DNA of 64,000 nt, from contig NZ_JASTLC010000001.1 in NCBI RefSeq assembly GCF_030499575.1, positions 8,766,001 through 8,830,000 of the forward strand, read 5' to 3'. The position numbers and the translations under genes are program-made. The stretch comes from Streptomyces sp. DG2A-72. Its GTDB lineage: Bacteria; Actinomycetota; Actinomycetes; Streptomycetales; Streptomycetaceae. The notes below the pieces were generated by a model, which was not told the origin of the DNA, did not search any database, and saw only the letters and a program-made list of their open reading frames with translations. Positions 41,284-51,271 of this stretch are shown piece after piece (the stretch's first letter is position 1; every line of letters starts with the position of its first letter).

Positions 41284-42801
41284 ATGGCACCAGAATCTCC
41301 GCTGCTCAGCATGTCCGGCATCACCAAGTCGTTCCCCGGAGTCCGGGCCCTGGACGGCGTCGACCTCGACGTCCAGGCCGGTGAAGTGCACTGCCTCCTC
41401 GGCCAGAACGGAGCCGGGAAGTCCACGCTGATCAAGGTCCTGGCCGGCGCCCACCAGCCGGACACCGGCACGATCCACTGGCGCGGCGAACCGGTCACGC
41501 TCCGCTCGCCCATCGCCGCCATGCGCCTCGGCATCGCCACCATCTACCAGGAACTCGACCTGGTGGAGCACCTGTCGGTGGCCGAGAACGTCCACCTGGG
41601 CCATGAACCCACGGCCGCCGGTTTCGTCGTACGACGCAAGACCGCGCGCGAGTCGACGGCCGCGCTGCTACGGCGGCTCGGGCACCCGGAGATCGATCCG
41701 GCGCGGCTGGTCGGGGAGTTGTCGGCGGCCCAGCAGCAGATCGTGTCGATGGCGCGGGCGCTCTCCCACGAGGTACGGCTCATCGTGATGGACGAGCCGT
41801 CCGCGGCGCTCGACCCCGACGAGGTCGACAACCTCTTCCGGATCGTGGGTGATTTGACCGCCGACGGGGTGGCCGTCGTCTATATCTCGCACCGCCTGGA
41901 GGAGATCCGCCGCATCGGCGACCGGGTGACCGTGCTGAAGGACGGGCGGGCGGTGGCGGTCGGGCTGCCCGCCAAGTCCACGCCGACACGTGAGGTCGTG
42001 GCGCTGATGACCGGGCGGAACGTCGAGTACGTCTTCCCGGACCGGCCTGTGCACGATGCGTCGGGGAGTCCCCTGCTGGAGGTGCAAGGACTGTCCAGGG
42101 AAGGCGAGTTCGAGCGCCTCGACCTGACCGTGCACCCTGGAGAGATCGTCGGCCTGGCGGGTCTGGTCGGCTCCGGCCGCTCCGAGATCCTGGAGACGAT
42201 CTACGGCGCCCGCAAACCCGCCTCCGGTCAAGTCCGCGTCGACGGACGGGCGCTCAGGCCCGGCAGCGTGCGGGCCGCCGTCCGCGCCGGGCTCGGCCTC
42301 GCGCCCGAGGAGCGCAAGGCGCAGGCGCTGCTGATGCTGGAGTCCGTCACCCGCAATGTGTCGGTCTCCTCCATGTCCCGCTTCTCGCGCGGCGGCTGGA
42401 TGGACCGGGGCGCCGAGCTGAGCGCGGCGCGGGCCGCCACCCGCGAGCTGTCGCTGCGCCCCGACAACCCCTCGGTGCCGGTGCGCACCCTGTCCGGCGG
42501 CAACCAGCAGAAAGCGGTCCTCGCCCGCTGGCTGCTGCGCGGCTGCCGGGTGCTGCTGCTCGACGAACCGACCCGTGGCGTCGACGTCGGCGCCCGCGCC
42601 GAGCTGTACGCGGTGATCCGCCGTCTCGCCGACGAAGGGCTCGGCGTGCTGCTGGTCTCCAGCGAGGTGCCCGAGGTGCTGGGCCTCGCCGACCGCGTCC
42701 TGGTGTTGCGCGAGGGGCGTGTCGTACACGAGGCGCCCGCCCGTGAGCTCGACGAACACCGTGTACTCGACCTCGTCATGGAAGGAAGTCCGGCGTCATG
42801 A
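41284..42801 (+). CDS. Sugar ABC transporter ATP-binding protein (RbsA/MglA type)
   Basis: The protein has 505 residues with two ABC domains. The first has Walker A GQNGAGKST, signature LSAAQQQIVSMARA (atypical LSAAQ) and Walker B LIVMDEPSAAL. The second has a degenerate Walker A GLVGSGRSE and a good signature LSGGNQQKAVLARWL with Walker B VLLLDEPTRGVDVG. This pattern is normal for ribose/galactose/inositol (CUT2) importers. The start ATG 41284 follows GAGGGGAAG. The stop overlaps the permease start (ATGA). It energises uptake of a monosaccharide or cyclitol. Confidence 0.93.
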   Translation: MAPESPLLSMSGITKSFPGVRALDGVDLDVQAGEVHCLLGQNGAGKSTLIKVLAGAHQPDTGTIHWRGEPVTLRSPIAAMRLGIATIYQELDLVEHLSVAENVHLGHEPTAAGFVVRRKTARESTAALLRRLGHPEIDPARLVGELSAAQQQIVSMARALSHEVRLIVMDEPSAALDPDEVDNLFRIVGDLTADGVAVVYISHRLEEIRRIGDRVTVLKDGRAVAVGLPAKSTPTREVVALMTGRNVEYVFPDRPVHDASGSPLLEVQGLSREGEFERLDLTVHPGEIVGLAGLVGSGRSEILETIYGARKPASGQVRVDGRALRPGSVRAAVRAGLGLAPEERKAQALLMLESVTRNVSVSSMSRFSRGGWMDRGAELSAARAATRELSLRPDNPSVPVRTLSGGNQQKAVLARWLLRGCRVLLLDEPTRGVDVGARAELYAVIRRLADEGLGVLLVSSEVPEVLGLADRVLVLREGRVVHEAPARELDEHRVLDLVMEGSPAS

Positions 42802-43817
42802 CGCAGCACGTCTCCCCGCCCCGGGGCGGCACCGACAAGACGGTCCCGGTGGGCGAACCCCCCGCCTGGCGAGGGATGTTGGCCCGCTCCGACGTCCGCA
42901 CGCTCTCCCTGCTCGGCGTGCTCGCCGCGCTGATCCTGATCGGCGGCATCACCAAGCCCGAAGAGTTCCTCGACACCCGCAACCTCCAACTCGTCCTCAC
43001 CCAGGGCTCGGTGATCGGCGTCGTCACGGTCGGCATGACCTTCGTCATCACCTCCGGCGGCATCGACCTCTCCGTCGGCGCGATCGTCGCCCTCGCCTCG
43101 GTCTGGGCGACCACCGTCGCCACCCAGGAGTACGGCTTCGCGGGCATCCTCTTCACGGCGGTGATCGTCGGAGTGGGCTGCGGCCTGGTCAACGGCCTGC
43201 TCATCGCGTACGGCGGGATGGTCCCGTTCATCGCCACCCTCGCCATGCTGGCCTCGGCGCGCGGGCTCGCCCTCCAGATCACCGACGGCAAGACCCAGAT
43301 CGTCACGGTGCCCTCCGTCCTGGACCTCGGCGAGCGCGACGCGTACGTCCTCGGCATCCCGCCGCTCGTGATGGTGTTCGCCGTCGTCACGATCATCGGC
43401 TGGCTGATCCTGAACCGCACCACCTTCGGCCGCCGCACCGTCGCCGTCGGCGGCAACGCGGAGGCCGCCCGGCTCGCCGGCATCGACGTACGCCGCCAGC
43501 GGCTGTACCTCTATCTGCTGTCCGGACTGTGCTGCGGCATCGCCGCCTTCCTGCTGATCGTCCTGTCCGGATCGGGCCAGAACACCAACGGCAACCTGTA
43601 CGAGCTCGACGCCATCGCGGCCGCGATCATCGGCGGCACGCTGCTGAGCGGAGGCCGCGGCACCATCGTCGGCTCGGTGCTCGGCGTTCTGATCTTCACC
43701 ACGATCACCAACATCTTCGCCCTGAACAACCTGCAGAGCGACGTCCAGCAGATCGCCAAGGGCGCGATCATCGTCGCCGCCGTGCTGGTCCAGCGCCGTA
43801 CCGCGAGCACGACTTGA
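42798..43817 (+). CDS. Sugar ABC transporter permease (RbsC type)
   Basis: The protein has 339 residues and 8-10 membrane segments of the BPD_transp_2 family. The hallmark GMTFVITSGGIDLSVGAIVA is present, with AVGGNAEAARLAGIDVRRQR at the coupling loop and GAIIVAAVLVQRR at the end. One subunit type forms the homodimeric channel of CUT2 importers. It overlaps the ATPase gene by 4 bp and precedes the binding protein by 17 bp. Confidence 0.93.
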   Translation: MTQHVSPPRGGTDKTVPVGEPPAWRGMLARSDVRTLSLLGVLAALILIGGITKPEEFLDTRNLQLVLTQGSVIGVVTVGMTFVITSGGIDLSVGAIVALASVWATTVATQEYGFAGILFTAVIVGVGCGLVNGLLIAYGGMVPFIATLAMLASARGLALQITDGKTQIVTVPSVLDLGERDAYVLGIPPLVMVFAVVTIIGWLILNRTTFGRRTVAVGGNAEAARLAGIDVRRQRLYLYLLSGLCCGIAAFLLIVLSGSGQNTNGNLYELDAIAAAIIGGTLLSGGRGTIVGSVLGVLIFTTITNIFALNNLQSDVQQIAKGAIIVAAVLVQRRTASTT

Positions 43818-43834
43818 GGAAAGGGTTCAGTGAT

Positions 43835-44878
43835 ATGTCACATCTCACCAGTCGCAGAGGACTGCTCTTCGGGGCCGCCGCCGTATCCACCGGAGCCCTC
43901 CTCGCAGGTTGCACGAGCAACGAGCCGAGCGGCGACGACGAGCCGGCCGCGAACGATCAGCCGGCCGCCGACGACAAGCCCGGCAAGCAGGTCACCATCG
44001 GCTTCGCCGGACCGCAGGCCGACCACGGCTGGCTCAACGCGATCAACGACAACGCCAAGAGCCGGGCAGAGAAGTACTCCGATGTCACCCTGGAGATCAC
44101 CGAGGGCTCCAATGACACGGCCGCGCAGATCGGCCAGATAGAGACTCTGATCAACAAGAAGGTCGACGTCCTGGTGGTGCTGCCCGCCGACGGCAAGGCG
44201 CTCACCCAGGTCGGGTTGCAGGCGATGCGCGCGGGCATCCCGGTCGTCAACCTCGACCGGATCTTCAACACCCCGCAGGCGTACCGCTGCTGGATCGGCG
44301 GCGACAACTACGGCATGGGCCTCAATGCCGGTCACTACATCGGCGAGAAGCTCAAGGGGAAGTCGGGCGCCCGCGTCATCGAGCTGGCCGGCCTGGACAA
44401 CCTGGAGCTGACCCAGCAGCGGACGCAGGGCTTCGACGACGCGCTGAAGAACTACCCCAACGTCAAGAAGGTGGCCCGTCAGGCGGCCGAGTTCACGGTG
44501 GAGTCCGGGCAGGCCAAGATGGCCCAGCTCCTCCAGGCCCAGTCGAAGTTCGACGCCCTGTGGAACCACGACGACGACCAGGGCGTGGGCGCCCTGCGCG
44601 CCATCGAGCAGGCCGGACGGGACGACTTCCTGATGGTCGGCGGGGCGGGCGCGCTCTCCGCCTTCCAGGCCATCAAGCAGGACGACGGCGTGCTGAAGGC
44701 GACCGTCCTCTACCCGCCGACCATGGCCGCGTCCGCGATCGACCTCGCCCGCGCCCTCGGCCAGAGCAAGGGCATCGGCGGCCTCGCCGAGTTCGAGATC
44801 CCGGCCTCGCTGACGCTGTACTCGGCCGTCGTCGACAAGACCAACGTCGACCAGTACATGTCCACCGGCTTCAAGTAA
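43835..44878 (+). CDS. Sugar-binding lipoprotein of the ABC importer
   Basis: The protein has 347 residues. The N-terminus has a twin-arginine-like [12 protein letters not shown] and a lipobox LLAGC (Cys26), then a Ser/Asp/Ala-rich linker. The periplasmic-binding type I (Peripla_BP_4) fold follows: [57 protein letters not shown] and [20 protein letters not shown]. It captures the sugar at the cell surface and hands it to the permease. The ligand is unknown; the family includes ribose, xylose and inositol binders. Confidence 0.93.
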   Translation: MSHLTSRRGLLFGAAAVSTGALLAGCTSNEPSGDDEPAANDQPAADDKPGKQVTIGFAGPQADHGWLNAINDNAKSRAEKYSDVTLEITEGSNDTAAQIGQIETLINKKVDVLVVLPADGKALTQVGLQAMRAGIPVVNLDRIFNTPQAYRCWIGGDNYGMGLNAGHYIGEKLKGKSGARVIELAGLDNLELTQQRTQGFDDALKNYPNVKKVARQAAEFTVESGQAKMAQLLQAQSKFDALWNHDDDQGVGALRAIEQAGRDDFLMVGGAGALSAFQAIKQDDGVLKATVLYPPTMAASAIDLARALGQSKGIGGLAEFEIPASLTLYSAVVDKTNVDQYMSTGFK

Positions 44879-44899
44879 GCGCGCCCCGCACCCCCCCCC

Positions 44900-44928
44900 G
44901 GGTCCGGCCCGCGCACCGGGTCGGACCC
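44900..44928 (+). terminator. Intercistronic hairpin after the binding-protein gene
   Basis: GGGTCCGGCCCG (44900-44911) pairs with CGGGTCGGACCC (44917-44928), with one G-U pair and a 5-nt loop. It lies in the 89-bp gap before the Gfo/Idh gene. Such hairpins protect or terminate the abundant transporter message, so later genes would be expressed less. Confidence 0.55.
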
Positions 44929-44967
44929 CACCCCCCACCGCGCCACGACGACGAGGAGGACCACTCC

Positions 44968-46194
44968 ATGGGACAGCCGAACCCGCCCGAGGGAGCAGAG
45001 GGAGCCGGGGGAGCCGAGCCCGACAAGCCGCCGCTGCGTGTCGGCATGGTCGGGTACGCCTTCATGGGCGCCGCCCACTCCCAGGGCTGGCGGACCGCGG
45101 GCCGGGTCTTCGATCTTCCCCTGCGCCCGGCGCTGACCGCGATCTGCGGACGGGACTCGGCCGCCGTACGCGCCGCGGCCCACCGGCACGGCTGGGCGTC
45201 GGCCGAGACCGACTGGCGGACCCTGATCGAACGGGACGACATCGACCTCGTCGACATCTGCACCCCGGGCGACAGCCACGCCGAGATCGCCCTCGCCGCG
45301 CTGGCCGCCGGCAAGCACGTCCTGTGCGAGAAGCCCCTCGCGAACACCGTCGAGGAAGCGGAAGCCATGACGGCAGTCGCTCAGGAGGCTTCGGAACGCG
45401 GCCAGTTGGCGATGGTCGGCTTCAACTACCGCCGGGTGCCCGCCACGGCGCTCGCCCGCCGGATGATCGCCGACGGCAAGCTCGGCAGCCTGCGCCACGT
45501 CAGGGTGACGTACCTTCAGGACTGGCTCGTCGACCCCGAGTTCCCACTCACCTGGCGGCTGCGCAAGGAGCTGGCCGGCTCCGGCGCCCTCGGCGACCTG
45601 GGCGCCCATATCGTCGACCTCGCGCAGTATCTGGCGGGGGAGCAGCTCGCCGGGGTGTCCGCGCTCACGGAGACGTTCGTGCGGGAACGCCCGCTGCCGG
45701 GCGGTGCCGTGAAGGGCCTGTCCGCGGTGTCGGCCGAGGGCACCGGCCCGGTCACCGTCGACGACGCCGCCCTGTTCACCGGCCGCTTCCCCTCCGGCGC
45801 CCTCGCCTCCTTCGAAGCGACCCGGTACGCCACCGGCCGCAAGAACGCCCTGCGCATCGAACTCAACGGCGAGCACGGCTCGTTGGCCTTCGACCTGGAG
45901 CGCCTCAACGAGCTCTCGTACTACGACGGTACGGAGCCCGGAACGCACGCCGGGTTCCGCCGCATCCTCGTCACCGAACCCGACCACCCCTACCTGGAGG
46001 CCTGGTGGCCGCCCGGCCACGGCCTCGGCTACGAGCACACCTTCGTCCACCAGGCCCGCGACCTCGTCCACGCCATCGCCGAGGGCCGCCGGCCGGAACC
46101 GTCCTTCGCGGACGGCCTCCAGGTGCAGCGCGTGCTGGCGGCGGTCGAGGAGAGCGCCGAGAAGAACTCCGTCTACACACCCATCGCCGTCTGA
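44968..46194 (+). CDS. Gfo/Idh/MocA-family oxidoreductase
   Basis: The protein has 408 residues. The Rossmann start is [18 protein letters not shown]; the family lysine is in [17 protein letters not shown]; the C-terminal sheet domain includes [20 protein letters not shown] with the His-bearing motif. Members oxidise sugars or inositol at a ring hydroxyl, often producing 3-keto derivatives, with NAD(P). ATG 44968 follows GAGGAGGA. Its neighbours (importer, TIM-barrel isomerase, DUF1080 protein) fit a 3-keto-sugar route. The exact substrate is unknown. Confidence 0.92.
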   Translation: MGQPNPPEGAEGAGGAEPDKPPLRVGMVGYAFMGAAHSQGWRTAGRVFDLPLRPALTAICGRDSAAVRAAAHRHGWASAETDWRTLIERDDIDLVDICTPGDSHAEIALAALAAGKHVLCEKPLANTVEEAEAMTAVAQEASERGQLAMVGFNYRRVPATALARRMIADGKLGSLRHVRVTYLQDWLVDPEFPLTWRLRKELAGSGALGDLGAHIVDLAQYLAGEQLAGVSALTETFVRERPLPGGAVKGLSAVSAEGTGPVTVDDAALFTGRFPSGALASFEATRYATGRKNALRIELNGEHGSLAFDLERLNELSYYDGTEPGTHAGFRRILVTEPDHPYLEAWWPPGHGLGYEHTFVHQARDLVHAIAEGRRPEPSFADGLQVQRVLAAVEESAEKNSVYTPIAV

Positions 46195-46208
46195 GGAGGC
46201 CTCTGTCC

Positions 46209-47207
46209 ATGCCGCGGAACTTCACGCTCTTCACCGGCCAGTGGGCCGACCTCCCCCTCGAAGAGGTCTGTGGCCTCGCCCGCGACTTCGGCTACGACGG
46301 ACTCGAACTCGCCTGCTGGGGCGACCACTTCGAGGTCGACAAGGCCCTCGCGGACCCGTCGTACCTCCAGTCCCGGCACGCACTGCTCGACAAGTACGGC
46401 CTCAAGTGCTGGGCGATCTCCAACCACCTCGTCGGCCAGGCCGTCTGCGACGCCATCATCGACGAGCGCCACCAGGCGATCCTGCCGGGCGAGATCTGGG
46501 CCGACGGAGACCCGGAGGGGGTGCGGCGGCGGGCCGCTGACCGTATGAAGGACACCGCGCGTGCCGCGTCCGCCTTCGGTGTCGACACCGTCATCGGCTT
46601 CACCGGCTCCGCGATCTGGCATCTGGTCGCGATGTTCCCGCCCGCCCCCGAGTCGATGATCGACCGCGGCTACCAGGACTTCGCCGACCGCTGGAACCCG
46701 ATCCTCGACGTCTTCGACGCGGAGGGCGTGCGGTTCGCCCACGAGGTCCACCCCAGCGAGATCGCGTACGACTACTGGACAACTCACCGCGCGCTGGAGG
46801 CCGTCGACCACCGGCCCGCCTTCGGCCTGAACTTCGACCCCTCCCACTTCGTGTGGCAGGACCTCGACCCGGTCGGCTTCCTCTGGGACTTCCGCGACCG
46901 CATCTACCACGTCGACTGCAAGGAAGCCCGCAAGCGGCTCGACGGCCGCAACGGCCGCCTCGGCTCGCATCTGCCCTGGGGCGACCCGCGCCGCGGCTGG
47001 GACTTCGTGTCGGCGGGCCACGGCGACGTCCCCTGGGAGGACGTCTTCCGCATGCTCCACTCCATCGACTACCAGGGCCCCATCTCCGTGGAGTGGGAGG
47101 ACGCCGGCATGGACCGGCTCCAGGGCGCACCCGAGGCCCTGACCCGCCTCAAGGCCTACGACTTCGAGCCGCCGTCGGCCTCCTTCGACGCGGCCTTCGG
47201 CAACTGA
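46209..47207 (+). CDS. Sugar phosphate isomerase/epimerase (xylose isomerase-like TIM barrel)
   Basis: The protein has 332 residues. The AP_endonuc_2/IolE-like barrel opens [20 protein letters not shown] and carries metal-site residues in [35 protein letters not shown] and SVEWEDAG (Glu, Asp-x-x-His, His, Glu). A divalent metal is expected. Enzymes of this family next to Gfo/Idh proteins isomerise or cleave keto-sugars. It starts 14 bp after the oxidoreductase stop with GAGGAGG upstream, so the two are co-translated. Confidence 0.9.
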   Translation: MPRNFTLFTGQWADLPLEEVCGLARDFGYDGLELACWGDHFEVDKALADPSYLQSRHALLDKYGLKCWAISNHLVGQAVCDAIIDERHQAILPGEIWADGDPEGVRRRAADRMKDTARAASAFGVDTVIGFTGSAIWHLVAMFPPAPESMIDRGYQDFADRWNPILDVFDAEGVRFAHEVHPSEIAYDYWTTHRALEAVDHRPAFGLNFDPSHFVWQDLDPVGFLWDFRDRIYHVDCKEARKRLDGRNGRLGSHLPWGDPRRGWDFVSAGHGDVPWEDVFRMLHSIDYQGPISVEWEDAGMDRLQGAPEALTRLKAYDFEPPSASFDAAFGN

Positions 47208-47287
47208 GCAGTTCACTTCTCCGGGGTGACGGCGTACCCCGGCGCAAGGCACCCGCATGGACAACCAGCCCCATTCTGGAGGCACCC

Positions 47288-49780
47288 GTGCACGCGAACG
47301 ACCGCACCACCGGCACCGACAGAAACGAGACCCACGGACGACGCCGCCTGTCCTTCCGTAAGGCGGTCGCCCTGCTCAGCGGGACACTGCTGGCGGGCGC
47401 GTCCCTCACCCTCGTAGCGCCCCCTGCCGGCGCCGAACCCTCGGTGGCCGCCGAGGACTTCCAGCAGGTCACGCTCGCCAAGGGCGAGCCGGAGGTCGGC
47501 GAGCCCATGTCGCTCGCCGTCCTCCCGGACCGCTCGGTCCTGCACACCTCCCGCGACGGCGAACTCCGCCTCAGCGACGCGGCGGGCGCCACCAAGCCGG
47601 CCGGCAAGCTCGACGTCTACTCGCACGACGAGGAGGGCCTCCAAGGCGTGGGCGTGGACCCGGGATTCGCCGACAACCGGTTCATCTACCTCTACTACGC
47701 GCCCCCGATGAACACCCCGGCGGGCGATGCCCCCGAGACCGGCACCGCCGCCGACTTCGCCCCCTTCGACGGCGTCAACCGCCTCTCCCGCTTCGTGCTG
47801 AAGGCGGACGGCACCCTCGACAAGGCCAGCGAGACGAAGATCCTCGATGTCCCGGCCACGCGCGGCATCTGCTGCCACGTCGGCGGCGACATCGACTTCG
47901 ACGCGGCGGGGAACCTGTACCTGTCGACCGGCGACGACTCCAACCCGTTCCAGTCCGACGGCTTCACCCCCATCGACGAGCGGTCCAACCGCAACCCGGC
48001 CTTCGACGCCCAGCGCACGGCCGGCAACACCAACGACCTGCGCGGCAAGATCCTGCGCATCAAGGTGAACGCCGACGGCTCGTACACCATCCCCGACGGC
48101 AACCTCTTCGCGCCCGGCACGGACAAGACGCGCCCCGAGATCTACGCGATGGGCCTGCGCAACCCGTTCCGCTTCAGCGTCGACAAGGAGACGGGGATTC
48201 TGTACGTGGGTGAGTACGGCCCCGACGCCGGAGCCGCCGACCCGGCCCGTGGACCCGCGGGCCAGGTCGAGTTCGCCCGCATCACCGAGCCCGGCAACTT
48301 CGGCTGGCCGTACTGCACCGGTGACAACGACGCCTACGTGGACTACGACTTCGCAACGGGCTCTTCCGGTGCGGCATTCGACTGCGCCGCCCCCAAGAAC
48401 ACCTCGCCGAACAACACCGGCCTGACCGATCTGCCCCCGGCGCAGCCCGCCTGGATTCCGTACGACGGCCCGTCCAAGCCCGAGTTCGGCGACGGCTCCG
48501 AGTCCCCGATGGGCGGCCCGGTCTACCACTACGACCCCGAGCTGGACTCGCCGGTCAAGTTCCCCGAGGCGTACGACGGTGACTTCTTCGCGGGCGAGTT
48601 CGGCCGCCGCTGGATCAAGCGCATCACCTCGGACGCCGACGGCACGGTGCAGTCGATCAACGACATCCCGTGGACCGGCACCCAGGTCATGGACATGGCC
48701 TTCGGCCCGGACGGCGCGCTGTACGTCCTCGACTACGGCGTCTCCTGGTTCGGCGGCGACGAGCACTCCGCCCTGTACCGGATCGAGAACGCGACCGACG
48801 GCCACTCCCCGGTGGCGCAGGCGTCCGCTTCCGTGACGTCCGGTCAGGCGCCGCTCAAGGTGCGGTTCTCGTCCGAGGGCACGAGCGACCAGGACGGCGA
48901 CGCGCTCACCTACAGCTGGGACTTCGGCGACGGTCGTACGTCGACGGCGGCGAGCCCTTCACACACGTACAAGAAGAACGGGACGTACACGGCGACGCTG
49001 ACCGCGAAGGACGCGAGCGGCCGCAGCGGCAGCGCGAGCGTGCAGGTCGTGGTGGGGAACACCGCGCCGAAGGTGACTCTGGAACTCCCGCAGGACGGGC
49101 AGCTGTTCAGCTTCGGAGACGCGATCCCGTTCAAGGTGAAGGTCACCGACCGTGAGGACGGCAAGACCATCGACTGCTCCAAGGTCAAGGTCACCTTCAT
49201 CCTCGGCCACGACAGCCACGGCCACCCGCAGACCTCGGCGGGCGGCTGCACCGGCACCATTCAGACCAGCGCCGACGGCGGCCACGACCCGAACGCCAAT
49301 ATCTTCGGCGTCATGGATGCCGAGTACACCGACGGCGGTGGCGGCGGCCAGGCCCCGCTGACCACCCACGACCAGAGCGCCCTCCAGCCCAAGCACCGCC
49401 AGGCCGAGCACTTCGGCAACGGCTCCGGCGTCTCGGTCACCAACAGGGAAGCCGCCAACGGCGGCAAGACCGTCGGGGACATCCACAACGGCGACTGGAT
49501 CTCCTTCACGCCGTACGTCCTGAGCAACGCCCGCAAGATGACCGCACGCATCTCGTCCGGCGGCGCGGGCGGCACGCTCGAGGTCCGCGCGGGTTCGGCT
49601 TCGGGTCCGCTGCTCGGCAGGGCGACCGTGCCGGTGACCGGCGGCTGGGACACATTCCAGGACGTCACCGCCCAGCTGTCTCGCGCGCCCCGCTCCACGA
49701 CCACGCTCTACCTGGTCTTCAAGGGCAGCGGCACCGGCGCCCTGTACGACGTGGACGACTTCACCTTCACCACGGGCTGA
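47288..49780 (+). CDS. Secreted PQQ-type sugar dehydrogenase with PKD and CBM6-like domains
   Basis: The protein has 830 residues. A long signal peptide with RRRLSFRKAVALLSG ends near AGAEP. The six-bladed glucose/sorbosone dehydrogenase propeller follows (GLQGVGVDPGFADNRFIYLY, CCHVGGDIDFDAAGNLYLST, GLRNPFRFSVDKETGILYVG). Then come a PKD domain (VRFSSEGTSDQDGDALTYSW, DFGDGRTSTAASPSHTY), an unassigned beta domain, and a carbohydrate-binding module of CBM6 type (GGKTVGDIHNGDWISFTPYV). It would oxidise sugars outside the cell. Streptomycetes are not known to make PQQ widely, so the cofactor may come from outside or the fold may have another role. GTG 47288 follows TGGAGG. Confidence 0.88.
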   Translation: MHANDRTTGTDRNETHGRRRLSFRKAVALLSGTLLAGASLTLVAPPAGAEPSVAAEDFQQVTLAKGEPEVGEPMSLAVLPDRSVLHTSRDGELRLSDAAGATKPAGKLDVYSHDEEGLQGVGVDPGFADNRFIYLYYAPPMNTPAGDAPETGTAADFAPFDGVNRLSRFVLKADGTLDKASETKILDVPATRGICCHVGGDIDFDAAGNLYLSTGDDSNPFQSDGFTPIDERSNRNPAFDAQRTAGNTNDLRGKILRIKVNADGSYTIPDGNLFAPGTDKTRPEIYAMGLRNPFRFSVDKETGILYVGEYGPDAGAADPARGPAGQVEFARITEPGNFGWPYCTGDNDAYVDYDFATGSSGAAFDCAAPKNTSPNNTGLTDLPPAQPAWIPYDGPSKPEFGDGSESPMGGPVYHYDPELDSPVKFPEAYDGDFFAGEFGRRWIKRITSDADGTVQSINDIPWTGTQVMDMAFGPDGALYVLDYGVSWFGGDEHSALYRIENATDGHSPVAQASASVTSGQAPLKVRFSSEGTSDQDGDALTYSWDFGDGRTSTAASPSHTYKKNGTYTATLTAKDASGRSGSASVQVVVGNTAPKVTLELPQDGQLFSFGDAIPFKVKVTDREDGKTIDCSKVKVTFILGHDSHGHPQTSAGGCTGTIQTSADGGHDPNANIFGVMDAEYTDGGGGGQAPLTTHDQSALQPKHRQAEHFGNGSGVSVTNREAANGGKTVGDIHNGDWISFTPYVLSNARKMTARISSGGAGGTLEVRAGSASGPLLGRATVPVTGGWDTFQDVTAQLSRAPRSTTTLYLVFKGSGTGALYDVDDFTFTTG

Positions 49781-49791
49781 GAGGAGGCGTG

Positions 49792-51153
49792 ATGCGATCA
49801 ACCAGCCGAATGACAACCGCGGTTGTGGGCGCGGCACTGGTCCTCGGGTGCGTCTCGGGGCCGGCCGCGTCGGACCCCGACGCGGACGCCGGGCGGGTGC
49901 TGGTCTTCTCCAAGACCGCGGGCTTCCGCCATGACTCCATCCCCGAGGGCGTGGCAGCCCTCAAGGAACTCGGCGCGTCGAGCGGCTACACCGTCGACGC
50001 GACCGAGGACGCGGGCGCCTTCACCCCGTCGAACCTGCGGCGCTACGACGCCGTGGTCTTCCTCTCGACAACCGGGGACGTCCTGAACGGCAAGCAGCAG
50101 CGCGCCTTCGAGGGCTACATCCGGCACGGCGGCGGCTATATGGGCGTCCACGCCGCCGCCGACACCGAGTACGACTGGGCGTTCTACGGCGGCCTCGCCG
50201 GTGCGTATTTCGAATCGCACCCGGCGATCCAGCGCGCGACGGTGCACGTCGAGGACCACGCGCACCCTGCGACCGCGGGTCTGAACGCCATCTGGGACCG
50301 GACGGACGAGTGGTACAACTACCGCTCCAACCCGCGGGATCGGGCCCATGTCCTCGCCTCGCTGGACGAGTCCTCGTACACGGGCGGCACGATGGACGGC
50401 GACCACCCGATCGCCTGGTGCCAGCAGTACCAGGGCGGACGCTCCTTCTACACGGGCGGCGGCCACACCAAGGAGTCCTACGCCAAACCGGCCTTCCGGC
50501 AGCACCTGTTGGGCGGGCTGCGCTGGACCGTCGGCGACGCCCGGGCCGACTGCCGTCCGGAGAACGGCTACCGCCCGATCTTCGACGGCACGTCCGCCTC
50601 TCTGGCCGACTGGAAGCAGGCGGGCCCGGGTTCGTTCGTCCTGAACGACGACGGCACGCTCACGACGACCGGCGGCCTCGGCATGCTCTGGTACGCCTCC
50701 AAGGGCTACGGCACCTACTCACTGAAGCTCGACTGGAAGGTGGACGGAGACGACAATTCCGGTGTATTCGTGGGATTTCCGCCCTCGGACGACCCGTGGT
50801 CGGCTGTCAACAACGGCTATGAGATCCAGATCGACGCCACGGACGTACCGGAGAAGACGACCGGGTCCGTCTACGGCTTCCAGTCCGCCGACCTGGCCGA
50901 GCGCGACCGTGCGCTGAACCCGCCGGGGGAGTGGAACACGTACGAGATCCGCGTGGAGGGCGAGCGCCTCCGCGTGTGGCTCAACGGCGTGAAGATCAAC
51001 GACTTCACCAACACCGATCCGGCCCGGAGTCTGCGCGACGGACATGTCGGCATCCAGAACCACGGAGCCGACGACCAGGTGTCCTTCCGCGACATCCGGA
51101 TCAAGGAACTGCCCGCGAAGGGGTCGAAGACCTCGGCCTCTCCGGGCGACTGA
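49792..51153 (+). CDS. Secreted ThuA-DUF1080 protein (putative 3-keto-disaccharide hydrolase)
   Basis: The protein has 453 residues. The N-terminus ends in a lipobox-like VLGC, so it is probably a lipoprotein. Residues about 35-260 are a ThuA-like (trehalose utilisation) domain (GRVLVFSKTAGFRHDSIPEG, GGGYMGVHAAADTEYDW). Residues about 275-445 are DUF1080, now named the 3-keto-disaccharide hydrolase domain (YRPIFDGTSASLADWKQAGP, DNSGVFVGFP, WNTYEIRVEGERLRVWLNG). The pairing points to hydrolysis of 3-keto-glycosides made by the Gfo/Idh-type chemistry. ATG 49792 has better spacing to GAGGAGG than GTG 49789. It starts 11 bp after the dehydrogenase. Confidence 0.88.
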   Translation: MRSTSRMTTAVVGAALVLGCVSGPAASDPDADAGRVLVFSKTAGFRHDSIPEGVAALKELGASSGYTVDATEDAGAFTPSNLRRYDAVVFLSTTGDVLNGKQQRAFEGYIRHGGGYMGVHAAADTEYDWAFYGGLAGAYFESHPAIQRATVHVEDHAHPATAGLNAIWDRTDEWYNYRSNPRDRAHVLASLDESSYTGGTMDGDHPIAWCQQYQGGRSFYTGGGHTKESYAKPAFRQHLLGGLRWTVGDARADCRPENGYRPIFDGTSASLADWKQAGPGSFVLNDDGTLTTTGGLGMLWYASKGYGTYSLKLDWKVDGDDNSGVFVGFPPSDDPWSAVNNGYEIQIDATDVPEKTTGSVYGFQSADLAERDRALNPPGEWNTYEIRVEGERLRVWLNGVKINDFTNTDPARSLRDGHVGIQNHGADDQVSFRDIRIKELPAKGSKTSASPGD

Positions 51154-51271
51154 ACGGCGGCGGGCGGGGGACGCCGGACTCCCGCCCGCCGTCTCCCACT
51201 TGTGCGTTCCCGGACGACGGCTCGTGCACGGCGTTCGCGCACGGTGTTCGCGTACGACAAGGAGGCTGCCC

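Noticed and set aside
44890..44899. Run of nine C as a phase-variation tract or sequencing error affecting a gene
   Set aside because: It lies between genes, so neither the binding protein nor the oxidoreductase frame depends on its length.
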